Assembly (NCBI GenBank): GCA_025934385.1
Contig: JAICYE010000042.1
Coordinates: 1-10,572, forward strand
DNA length: 10,572 nucleotides
Direction: 5' to 3'
Origin: Acidimicrobiia bacterium
Lineage (GTDB): Bacteria; Actinomycetota; Acidimicrobiia; IMCC26256; BP-133
Shown here: positions 1-6,375 of the stretch, piece after piece
How positions within the stretch are numbered: position 1 is the first letter of the stretch
Layout: each line of letters opens with the position of its first letter
The notes under the pieces: model-generated
What the model saw: only the letters and a program-made list of their open reading frames with translations
Databases searched by the model: none
Told to the model about the DNA's origin: nothing
Program-made: the position numbers and the translations under genes

Positions 1-2070
1 GACGTCGTCCGGATCTGGATGGCGCCCAACGGGAACTTCACCGATCCGGCCAACACACCGCCCGAGCGGGAGGGCGCGCCGGCGGCCGACGTCGTCGTCA
101 AGCACGACGACGCCGGCGTGTCGCCGGCGGTGCTCGACGCCGGCGCCTACTACCGGCTCAGCACCCACCGGCTGGCGCTGCGGGTCTACAAGGCGCCGCT
201 GCGCTTCGGGCTCTATCAGCCCGACGACCGGACGCTGATCTGGGAGGAGGTCACAGGCCCGGTGTGGGACGGGCGGGAGACGACGCAGGTCCTCTCCCGG
301 GGGCCGCACGAGCAGTTCTTCGGCGGCGGCATGCAGAACGGCCGTTTCTCCCACCGCGACGCCACCATCAAGGTGGCCGTCAGCTACGACTGGAACGAGG
401 GCGGGACCCCGAACTCCGTGCCCTTCTACGTGAGTACCGCCGGCTACGGCGTCCTGCGCAACACGCTGGCTCCCGGCCAGTACACCTTCGGCGCTCCCGT
501 CCTCACGAGCCAGGAGGAGCACCGCTTCGACGCCTACTACTTCGTCGGCGACATGAAGCACGTGATCGACCGCTACACCGAGCTCACCGGCCGCCCGTTC
601 ATGCCGCCGATCTACGGCCTCGAGATGGGCGACGCCGACTGCTACCTCCACAGCCCCCGCCACGGCGAAGGGCACACGTTCGACTCGCTGGCGGTGGCCG
701 ACGGCTACGCCAGCCGGGGGATCCCCCTGGGCTGGATGCTGGTCAACGACGGCTACCACTGCGGCTACGAATACCTCGACAAGGTGGCGGCCGGGCTCGA
801 CGCCCGCCACATCGCCCTCGGCCTGTGGACGTCGACGGGCCTCGGCAGCCAGCCGGCCGAGGTCCGGGCCGGCGTCGCCGTCCGCAAGCTCGACATCGGC
901 TGGGTCGGGCCCGGCTACCGGGCGGCGCTGTCGGCCTGCGAGCAGGCCTACCTTGGCATGGAGGCCGACTCCGACCGCCGGGGCTTCGTCTGGCTGCCCG
1001 AGGGCTGGGCCGGCAGCCAGCGCTGCGGCGTGCACTGGAGCGGCGACCAGAAGGGGAACTGGGATTCGATCCGGTGGCAGATCCCGACCTACGCCGGGTC
1101 CACGATGTCGGGCCAGGCCTACACCACCAGCGACGTCGACGGCATCTTCGACGGCAGCCCCCTGACCTACCTGCGTGACCTGGAGTGGAAGTCGTTCCTG
1201 CCGGCCGGGATGGCCATGAACGGCTGGTCCGTCCGCAGCAAGCGGCCCTGGCGTGACGGCGAGCCGTGGACCTCGGCCAACCGGGCCTGGTTCCTGCTGC
1301 GGGAGCGGCTGCTGCCCTACCAGTACACCTACGCCGCCCGGGCCCACCGCGACGGCATCGGGCCCGTCCGGCCCCTGGTGCTGGAGTACCCCGACGACCC
1401 GAAGACCTGGGGCGACGAGGCGAAGTACGAGTTCCTGGCCGGGGAGTCGTTCCTGGTGGCGCCGGTCTACGCCGACACGACGGTGCGCGACCGGGTCTAC
1501 CTCCCGCGGGGGACGTGGACCGACTACTGGACGGGCCAGGTCTACACGGGCCCGATCACGCTGACCGACTACCCCGCCCCGCCCGAGCGGATCCCCGTGT
1601 TCGTCAAGGCGGGGTCGATCATCCCGATGTGGCCCGAGGGCACCCTGTCGTGGCGGACCCGGGACCGGGGTGAGCTCGACCTCGACGTCTACCCCCGGGC
1701 CGACGGCGACTTCACGCTCTACGAGGACGACGGCGTGTCCCGGGGCTACAGCCGGGGAGAGTACGCCGAGCAGACGTTCACCTCCGCGGCGACGGCCGGC
1801 GGGCTGACGGTGGGGATCGGGCCCAGTGCGGGGGCGTACGCCGGCAAGGTCGACCGCCGCCGCTACCGGCTCACCGTCCACGACCTCGGGCTGACCGGCT
1901 CGGTGTCGGTGGGCGACGTGGTGCTCACCCGGTACTCGAGCAAGGAGGCCTACGACGCCGCCGCCGCCGGCTGGTACCGGGATCCCGCCCGGGCGGGGAT
2001 CACCGACATCAAGCTGCCGGCGCTGGCGTCCACTGACTCGGCGACGGTGATCTTGTCGCGGGCGGGTTGA
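1..2070 (+). CDS. Glycoside hydrolase family 31 enzyme (alpha-glucosidase/alpha-glucosyltransferase type), 5'-truncated by window edge
   Basis: GH31 enzymes cleave or transfer alpha-linked sugars through a retaining mechanism with two aspartates. The frame is open from base 1 (DVVRIW precedes the first ATG at 19), and DVVRIWMAPNGNF resembles the N-terminal beta-sandwich of GH31, so the true start lies upstream and the ATG at 19 is probably internal. Counting from that ATG, the likely nucleophile is Asp292 in KLDIGWVG and the likely acid/base is Asp343 in HWSGDQKGNWDSIRW. LLPYQYTYAARAH, GESFLVAPV and TLYEDDG (about residue 566) are typical of the later barrel and C-terminal beta domains. The nucleophile block lacks the common W-I-D-M-N-E form; this suggests a divergent subgroup, perhaps close to the 6-alpha-glucosyltransferase/cycloalternan enzymes, but that is inference and substrate is unknown. 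No signal peptide can be assessed because the N-terminus is missing. The gene ends 10 bp from a convergent MOSC gene, leaving no room for a separate terminator. Confidence 0.88.
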   Translation, partial: DVVRIWMAPNGNFTDPANTPPEREGAPAADVVVKHDDAGVSPAVLDAGAYYRLSTHRLALRVYKAPLRFGLYQPDDRTLIWEEVTGPVWDGRETTQVLSRGPHEQFFGGGMQNGRFSHRDATIKVAVSYDWNEGGTPNSVPFYVSTAGYGVLRNTLAPGQYTFGAPVLTSQEEHRFDAYYFVGDMKHVIDRYTELTGRPFMPPIYGLEMGDADCYLHSPRHGEGHTFDSLAVADGYASRGIPLGWMLVNDGYHCGYEYLDKVAAGLDARHIALGLWTSTGLGSQPAEVRAGVAVRKLDIGWVGPGYRAALSACEQAYLGMEADSDRRGFVWLPEGWAGSQRCGVHWSGDQKGNWDSIRWQIPTYAGSTMSGQAYTTSDVDGIFDGSPLTYLRDLEWKSFLPAGMAMNGWSVRSKRPWRDGEPWTSANRAWFLLRERLLPYQYTYAARAHRDGIGPVRPLVLEYPDDPKTWGDEAKYEFLAGESFLVAPVYADTTVRDRVYLPRGTWTDYWTGQVYTGPITLTDYPAPPERIPVFVKAGSIIPMWPEGTLSWRTRDRGELDLDVYPRADGDFTLYEDDGVSRGYSRGEYAEQTFTSAATAGGLTVGIGPSAGAYAGKVDRRRYRLTVHDLGLTGSVSVGDVVLTRYSSKEAYDAAAAGWYRDPARAGITDIKLPALASTDSATVILSRAG

Positions 2071-2080
2071 CGGGCGGCGC

Positions 2081-2968
2081 TCAGCCGAGGCGGACGTCGT
2101 CGCCGACGGAGACCCGGCCGCTGGTCACCACCACGGCGTAGACCCCCACGCAGGGCCCGGAACCAAATCCCTCGAGGGGGACGGGGATGAAGTTGTGGTG
2201 CAGCGGCACCCGCAGGGCGTCGGGGTCGGGCGGCAGCTCGCCGTGGCGCAGCGTCGGGATGGCGCAGCGGGGGGTCGGGAGGATCACGTCGAGGATGACG
2301 TCGGCTCCGAGGTGGAGGCGCCGGCCCGGCCAGTCGTTCTCGAGGAAGCCCTCGAGCCCGGGCGTGGTCTCGAGCACCACGTTGGGGCGGTAGCGCACCG
2401 CCTCGACCCGGCCGGCGGGGTGGGCGGCGCCGGCCCGGTCGAGCGACGCCGTCGTCACGAGGTGCAGCGGGGCGAAGTCGAAGAACGTGCCGGCCGGCGA
2501 GGCGGCGGCGATCTCCAGCATGGTGAAGGCGACGTCGGCATCGGCGCCGGCGGCGAGGATCTCCTCGGGCACGGACCGTTCGATCTCGGCGGCGGGCGGC
2601 GCCTCGCCCCGGAGGCGGACGTCGGCACCGAGGAAGGCCGACAGCGCGGCGTCGACGTCGCTGTCGCCACCGCCGCGGCCATCGCCGTCCTTGGCCGAGA
2701 CGACCGACGTGCCGTAGGGGAAACGGATCCGCACGGCCCCGGAGCCGGCGACCTCGGCCCGCAGCTGCAGCAGCCGCTGCCACCGCCGGGGCCGCTTGGC
2801 GCTGGCGACCCGGCCGGTGCCGGCGTCGACGAGCCCGAAGCGCCGGTCGCCGTCGAACCCCGCCGCCGTCACGTCGACGGACGTGAGCGGTTCGCCGAGC
2901 ATCGACTTCACCGGATAGCGCCACAGCGCGCCGATCCGTCCGACGGTCACGAGGGTCTCGGTCGACAT
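2081..2968 (-). CDS. MOSC domain-containing protein (MOSC N-terminal beta-barrel plus MOSC domain)
   Basis: The 295-residue protein has the two-domain layout of the YcbX/mARC-like group. An N-terminal beta-barrel domain spans about residues 8-95, with the signature LWRYPVKSMLGEPL and then FDGDRRFGLVD. A MOSC domain follows at about 125-294. Cys235 in PTPRCAIPTL matches the conserved MOSC cysteine, which in molybdenum-cofactor proteins of this fold is linked to cofactor or sulfur binding. RYRPNVVLE and the terminal VSVGDDVRL are also family-like. The probable role is a Moco-dependent reductase or sulfur-carrier activity on N-hydroxylated or similar substrates; the substrate cannot be read from the sequence. 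No ferredoxin domain is fused, unlike E. coli YcbX, so a separate electron donor would be needed. The ATG at 2968 has only a distant purine-rich AAGGAAG upstream (17 nt), so its initiation signal is weak. It is divergent from the lipoprotein gene at 3036. Confidence 0.88.
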   Translation of the reverse strand: MSTETLVTVGRIGALWRYPVKSMLGEPLTSVDVTAAGFDGDRRFGLVDAGTGRVASAKRPRRWQRLLQLRAEVAGSGAVRIRFPYGTSVVSAKDGDGRGGGDSDVDAALSAFLGADVRLRGEAPPAAEIERSVPEEILAAGADADVAFTMLEIAAASPAGTFFDFAPLHLVTTASLDRAGAAHPAGRVEAVRYRPNVVLETTPGLEGFLENDWPGRRLHLGADVILDVILPTPRCAIPTLRHGELPPDPDALRVPLHHNFIPVPLEGFGSGPCVGVYAVVVTSGRVSVGDDVRLG

Positions 2969-3020
2969 CGGCCCAGTCTGCCAAACTTCCTTCCGCCATA
3001 AAGGTCGTCAACGCGGCCGG

Positions 3021-3026
3021 TATTCT
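3021..3026 (+). promoter_or_regulatory. Candidate -10 hexamer (TATTCT) for the lipoprotein gene
   Basis: TATTCT fits the TANNNT actinobacterial -10 pattern and ends 9 nt before the ATG at 3036. That spacing would place transcription initiation at or within a few bases of the start codon, giving a leaderless or nearly leaderless message. The only purine run, GGAG at 3032-3035, touches the ATG and is too close to act as a normal ribosome binding site. No convincing -35 hexamer is visible. Confidence 0.3.
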
Positions 3027-3035
3027 CGACCGGAG

Positions 3036-3539
3036 ATGTCGCCTCGCCGCCGGGTCGCCGCCCTCCTCGCCGTCCTGGCTCCGGCCGCCGCACTGACCGG
3101 TTGTTCCACGCCCGCCCGGCCGACGGTCCGCAGTGCGGCGGCGGAGCCGGCGTCGTGTGCCGATGCCGTGGCCGCCGCCTTCCCCGATGGACACGGGGGA
3201 ACGCTGCCGGCCTACCGGGAGGTCGAGCGGCGCTGCCCGTCGCTCCAGGAACTGGCCCGGCGCAAGGCGTTCGACGGTTCCATCCTCCGCCTCGACTGCG
3301 CCCCGGCCGACATCCTGGCCGTGGCGGCGGGGATCCCCGAACTCGGTCGGAAGATCCCCGCCGCTCCCGCTGACCTGATCGACACGCCCGTGTGCCGGCA
3401 GTTCAACGCCGAGTGCGCCGACTACGACGAGCTGCGCCGCGACCACGCCACGCTGGCCCGCAACCCGACGATGGCCAACCTGGGCCTCTTCGTCCACCAC
3501 CGGGCCCTCTATGAGGACTGCGTCAGGAAGTACGGCTGA
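3036..3539 (+). CDS. Small cysteine-rich putative lipoprotein of unknown function
   Basis: The 167-residue product begins with a basic n-region (MSPRRR), a hydrophobic stretch (VAALLAVLAPAAAL) and a lipobox LTGC. Cys23 is the predicted lipidation site, so the mature protein should be anchored on the outer face of the cytoplasmic membrane. The mature part carries six cysteines (41, 67, 88, 120, 127, 162), an even number compatible with three disulfides in an exported domain. The middle and C-terminal parts look helical, with DELRRDHATLARNP and HHRALYEDCVRKYG. I do not recognise a family. The gene is divergent from the MOSC gene, 67 bp apart, and its TGA directly abuts the convergent stop of the beta-propeller gene. 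Strong third-position G/C usage and an intact lipobox make it a credible gene. Confidence 0.72.
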   Translation: MSPRRRVAALLAVLAPAAALTGCSTPARPTVRSAAAEPASCADAVAAAFPDGHGGTLPAYREVERRCPSLQELARRKAFDGSILRLDCAPADILAVAAGIPELGRKIPAAPADLIDTPVCRQFNAECADYDELRRDHATLARNPTMANLGLFVHHRALYEDCVRKYG

Positions 3540-5171
3540 TCAGTTGCCGTGGCTCACCGTCTGTTCGGTGATGTCGGTGATCCAGGTGCCGTTGGTCGGC
3601 TTCACCACGTAGAAGCCGTGGTCGTGGTCCGTGTACCAGATCTCCTGGTTGACCGGGTCGAACTGCGGCATGGCGGCGGCGTAGGCCGAGTACACCGCGC
3701 CCCACCCGCCGGGCTGGCGGGTTCCGTCGCCGCCGCCGTTGAAGTAGGCGATCTCCTTCGGACGGGAGACGTCGCGGATGTCGAACAGCCGCAGGCCCTG
3801 CTCGAAGGCGCTGCAGGCCAGGAGGTTGGGATTCTCCTCCTTGTCGATGTTGCAGTAATGGAAGTTGTAGCCGAACTGCAGGTCGCCGCCCCGCTCGATG
3901 GCGCCGCGGAAGATCTCGCTGTGGGCCAGCGAGAGGTTCTCCGGCATCATGATCTGGGTCTTGATCTTGGACACGATGGTCGGCTTGGTCTCGTCGGTGA
4001 CGTCGATGATGCGGGCCGCGCCGAGACCGGCTTCGCTGACCTCGATGGCGTACGATTTGCCGTCGCGGTGGAAGTTGAGCGTGTGCTGGCCGATCTGGCC
4101 GTCGTCCCACTGCAGGGCGCTGACCAGCTTCACCTGGGGGTCCGGCTTGCGGGACTGGATCTCGCTGATGTCGTAGATCCCGATCCCGGTGCCGTGGGCC
4201 AGCGACTTGTTCGAGCCGTCGTTCCCGCTCCCGAGGCTCCCGCTGCTCCCGCCGTAGATCGTGTAGGGCCAGTCCTCGTTGATGTGCGAGAGGAACAGCC
4301 GGTTGCCGTCCAGGCTGGTGCTCATGCCGTGGATGCCGAGCTTGGCGAAGAACGTGGTCAGCAGGTGGGGGTTGGTCGGGTCGCTGGTGTCGATGGCCGA
4401 GACGATGCCCGGCGTCAGGCCGCCGGTGTAGTACGTCATCCCGTCATGGGCCCAGTTGCCCTCGTGGTTGACGGCGGTGATCGGGCCGTCGAACAGCTTC
4501 TTCGGGTGGGCGCAGTCGCCCTTGATGTCGTAGATGCCCATGAAGAAGGCGCCCTCGCCGTCCATCACGTCGGTGGCGGCCAGGAGCCCCCGGGCCTGGT
4601 TGACCTTGAGCGTCTCCCAGGGGTCCTTCATCCCCGCCGTGTCGATGTTCTCGGAGAACTTCGGGTGGGCCGGCTCCGACACGTCGAGCACGATCGTGCC
4701 GGGCTTGGTCACGATCGGGTTGACCTGGGTGTTCTTGCCGCTGGCGCCCAGGTTCACCGTCCGCTGGCTGTAGTAGGCGCACTGCCGGCCGGTCGTGTCC
4801 TTGTAGCGGGCCAGCTGCCACTCGGCGCCTTCGAACCCCTCCTTGGCACCGTAGTGGCCGACCTCTTCCATGTTGCAGGTGTAGCCCCGGGCGGAGCGGC
4901 CGCTCTGGCGATCGGCGATCGTCACCTCGCCGTCGAGCGGCGCGGTCTCGGGCTGCGAGCCGGGCCCGCAGTCGGCCTTGGGGACGGGCCCCTGGAACGT
5001 CTGGGTGTTCTCGCCCGTCGGGAAGTTGTAGTTGCGGTACAGCGGGACGTCGTCGGCGCCGGTGGCGCCGGCCCGGTTGTGCTGCAGCAGGGCCACTCCG
5101 CTCGCTCCTATGAGCAGCGAGGCGGCCAGCAGAGGGATGAGCTTCGATGAATTCCGCGATGAATGGCGCAT
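3540..5171 (-). CDS. Secreted LVIVD repeat-containing beta-propeller protein
   Basis: With the ATG at 5171 the product is 543 residues. It has a signal peptide: basic n-region MRHSSRNSSK, hydrophobic core LIPLLAASLLIGASGVALL, and likely cleavage near ATGA at about residue 38. The mature protein carries repeated LVIVD-type strands ending in an Asp-rich turn, at about residues 158 (GTIVLDVSEPAHP), 209 (GIYDIKGDCAHP), 255 (GIVSAIDTSDPTNP), 329 (GIGIYDIS), 386 (AARIIDVTDETKP) and 459 (GLRLFDIRDVSRP). A seventh degenerate unit lies near 519 (GFYVVKP). This spacing suggests a seven-bladed propeller. LVIVD proteins are exported or surface proteins with poorly defined roles, probably ligand or protein binding. 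I chose 5171 because the in-frame extension to an ATG at 5213 uses AT-ending codons (AAA, CAA, GGT, CCA, TAT, AGA), with only 4 of 13 ending in G or C. However, 5213 has the better Shine-Dalgarno sequence, and an even longer frame reaches 5255. Confidence 0.85.
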   Translation of the reverse strand: MRHSSRNSSKLIPLLAASLLIGASGVALLQHNRAGATGADDVPLYRNYNFPTGENTQTFQGPVPKADCGPGSQPETAPLDGEVTIADRQSGRSARGYTCNMEEVGHYGAKEGFEGAEWQLARYKDTTGRQCAYYSQRTVNLGASGKNTQVNPIVTKPGTIVLDVSEPAHPKFSENIDTAGMKDPWETLKVNQARGLLAATDVMDGEGAFFMGIYDIKGDCAHPKKLFDGPITAVNHEGNWAHDGMTYYTGGLTPGIVSAIDTSDPTNPHLLTTFFAKLGIHGMSTSLDGNRLFLSHINEDWPYTIYGGSSGSLGSGNDGSNKSLAHGTGIGIYDISEIQSRKPDPQVKLVSALQWDDGQIGQHTLNFHRDGKSYAIEVSEAGLGAARIIDVTDETKPTIVSKIKTQIMMPENLSLAHSEIFRGAIERGGDLQFGYNFHYCNIDKEENPNLLACSAFEQGLRLFDIRDVSRPKEIAYFNGGGDGTRQPGGWGAVYSAYAAAMPQFDPVNQEIWYTDHDHGFYVVKPTNGTWITDITEQTVSHGN

Positions 5172-5182
5172 GTGTGGTCTAA

Positions 5183-5189
5183 CCCCCTC
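5183..5189 (-). promoter_or_regulatory. Ribosome binding site for the beta-propeller gene (start at 5171)
   Basis: On the minus strand GAGGGGG lies 11 nt before the ATG at 5171, a somewhat long but usable spacing. A competing GGAGG (5219-5223) lies 5 nt before the ATG at 5213. It would add 14 residues in front of the signal peptide, but the codons in that stretch are unlike the rest of the gene. Confidence 0.45.
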
Positions 5190-5264
5190 ATATGGACGAC
5201 CCGATTGTTTCATGGCCGCCTCCGGTGCCACTACCGACGAATGAGCGCAGTTCACGGCCGTTCA

Positions 5265-5280
5265 CCCGCCAGATGGCGGG
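5265..5280. repeat. 6-bp GC inverted repeat in a divergent intergenic region
   Basis: CCCGCC (5265-5270) and GGCGGG (5275-5280) form a perfect 6-bp inverted repeat around the loop AGAT. It sits between the divergent beta-propeller and hydrolase genes, so it cannot be a terminator for either. It could be a protein-binding site, but short GC palindromes are common in DNA of this composition. Confidence 0.3.
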
Positions 5281-5324
5281 CGGGCCGGCGGCGGGGCGGT
5301 AATCCGGCCGGACGGTCGGCTCCC

Positions 5325-5338
5325 TCGTGTTGACACGA
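5325..5338. promoter_or_regulatory. 14-bp palindromic operator candidate overlapping a TTGACA hexamer
   Basis: TCGTGT and ACACGA are perfect inverted arms separated by TG. The palindrome covers the consensus -35 hexamer TTGACA at 5330-5335. A dimeric regulator bound here would compete with sigma factor at the promoter of the hydrolase-regulator unit. The PucR-type regulator two genes' length downstream is the obvious candidate ligand-responsive partner, although PucR-family regulators often activate rather than repress. The palindrome is seen directly; its role is inference. Confidence 0.5.
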
Positions 5339-5359
5339 ACGGCGACCGGGGAGTTCACT
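5330..5359 (+). promoter_or_regulatory. Candidate sigma70-type promoter for the hydrolase-PucR unit
   Basis: TTGACA at 5330-5335 matches the -35 consensus exactly. Eighteen bases later TTCACT (5354-5359) is a poor but possible -10. Transcription would then begin near 5366, giving about 20 nt of leader before the GTG at 5387. A promoter in this place would rule out the GTG at 5327 as the translation start. The weak -10 would suit a promoter that needs an activator. Confidence 0.4.
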
Positions 5360-5386
5360 CAACGGTCTGTGTCGAGCGGGGGCGCC

Positions 5387-6373
5387 GTGACGGGCGATGG
5401 CGATGGGCCGGTGGCGACGCCGGCGCGACCGGCGTTCGACCCGGAGCTGAAGGCCGGCCTGGCCGTCGTCGGCGGGTTCTTCCCGCCGACGGTCACGCCC
5501 GACCTCATCGACTACATGCGGGAGGCCTACGCCTCGCCTCCCATCGAGGACACGCTGCGCGGCCGGGCCATCACGCTGGAAGACCTGACCATCGCCGGCT
5601 ACCGCGGCGACCCGATCACCGTCTCCGTCCTCCGGCCGGCGGGGGCGTCGGGGCTGCGGCCGGGCGTGGTCTTCACCCATTCGAGCGGCATGATGTTCGG
5701 CGACCGGTTCAGCGGGATCGAGCTCGTCCTCGACTGGATCGAGCGGCTCGGTGCGGTCATGGTGACGAGCGAGTACCGGATGGCCCCCGAGTACCCCGAT
5801 CCCTATCCCCGGGAGGACTGCAACGCCGCCCTCGAGTGGACGGCGGCCACCGCCGAGGAGCTCGGCATCCGGCGCGACCGGATCCTGATCGCCGGGGCCA
5901 GCGCCGGAGGCGGCATCACCGCCGGGCTGGCGCTGGCCGCCCGGGACCGCGGCGGGCCCGCGCTGTGCGGGCAGGTGCTCGATTACCCGATGCTCGACGA
6001 TCGGGGCATCGCTCTCTCCACCCGCCAGTTCGACGGCGTCGGCGTGTGGGACCGCATCAGCAACGAGACGGGGTGGGCCGCCCTCCTCGGCGAGGCCCGG
6101 GGTGGGCCGGACGTGTCGGAGTACGCCGCACCGGCCCGGGTCACCGATCTCGGCAACCTGCCCCCGGCGTTCATCGATGTCGGCGTGTGCGAGATCTTCC
6201 GTGACGAAGCCGTCGCCTACGCCGGCGGCATCTGGGCCGCCGGCGGTGACGCCGAACTGCACGTGTGGGCCGGGGGCTTCCACGCCTTCGACATCTTCGC
6301 CCCCCACACAGCGTTGTCCCGGGGAATGATCCGCACCCGCGACGCCTGGGTCGAGAAGATCATCGAGGACTGA
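5387..6373 (+). CDS. Alpha/beta hydrolase, hormone-sensitive-lipase (HSL) type, with a variant oxyanion motif
   Basis: The protein is a serine esterase-like hydrolase of the HSL/acetyl-esterase group, 328 residues from the GTG at 5387. The nucleophile elbow is GASAGG with Ser172, and the catalytic His is His299 in GGFHAFD. VTSEYRMAPEYPDPYPREDCNAALEW and LPPAFIDVGVCEIFRDEAVAYAGG are characteristic of the family. The usual oxyanion motif HGGG is replaced by HSSG (98-101). The usual acid position, Asp in D-P-L-R-D-E, aligns with Glu269, with Asp273 or Asp264 as alternatives. Substrate is unknown; short acyl esters or lactones are likely for the family. Longer in-frame GTG starts exist at 5327 and 5369; I prefer 5387 because a GCGGGGG purine run lies just upstream and the earlier codons include several A/T-ending ones around a promoter-like sequence. 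It is coupled to the PucR-type gene 2 bp downstream. Confidence 0.87.
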   Translation: MTGDGDGPVATPARPAFDPELKAGLAVVGGFFPPTVTPDLIDYMREAYASPPIEDTLRGRAITLEDLTIAGYRGDPITVSVLRPAGASGLRPGVVFTHSSGMMFGDRFSGIELVLDWIERLGAVMVTSEYRMAPEYPDPYPREDCNAALEWTAATAEELGIRRDRILIAGASAGGGITAGLALAARDRGGPALCGQVLDYPMLDDRGIALSTRQFDGVGVWDRISNETGWAALLGEARGGPDVSEYAAPARVTDLGNLPPAFIDVGVCEIFRDEAVAYAGGIWAAGGDAELHVWAGGFHAFDIFAPHTALSRGMIRTRDAWVEKIIED

Positions 6374-6375
6374 CC

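Noticed and set aside
1950..3500. Long minus-strand open frame of 516 codons
   Set aside because: It is rich in Arg, Pro and Ala and overlaps the MOSC gene and lipoprotein, which have recognisable motifs. It is an out-of-frame product of high GC.
3549..5150. Long plus-strand open frame of 533 codons
   Set aside because: It lies antisense to the LVIVD-repeat gene, with Val/Gly/Ala-rich low-complexity translation and no family motif.
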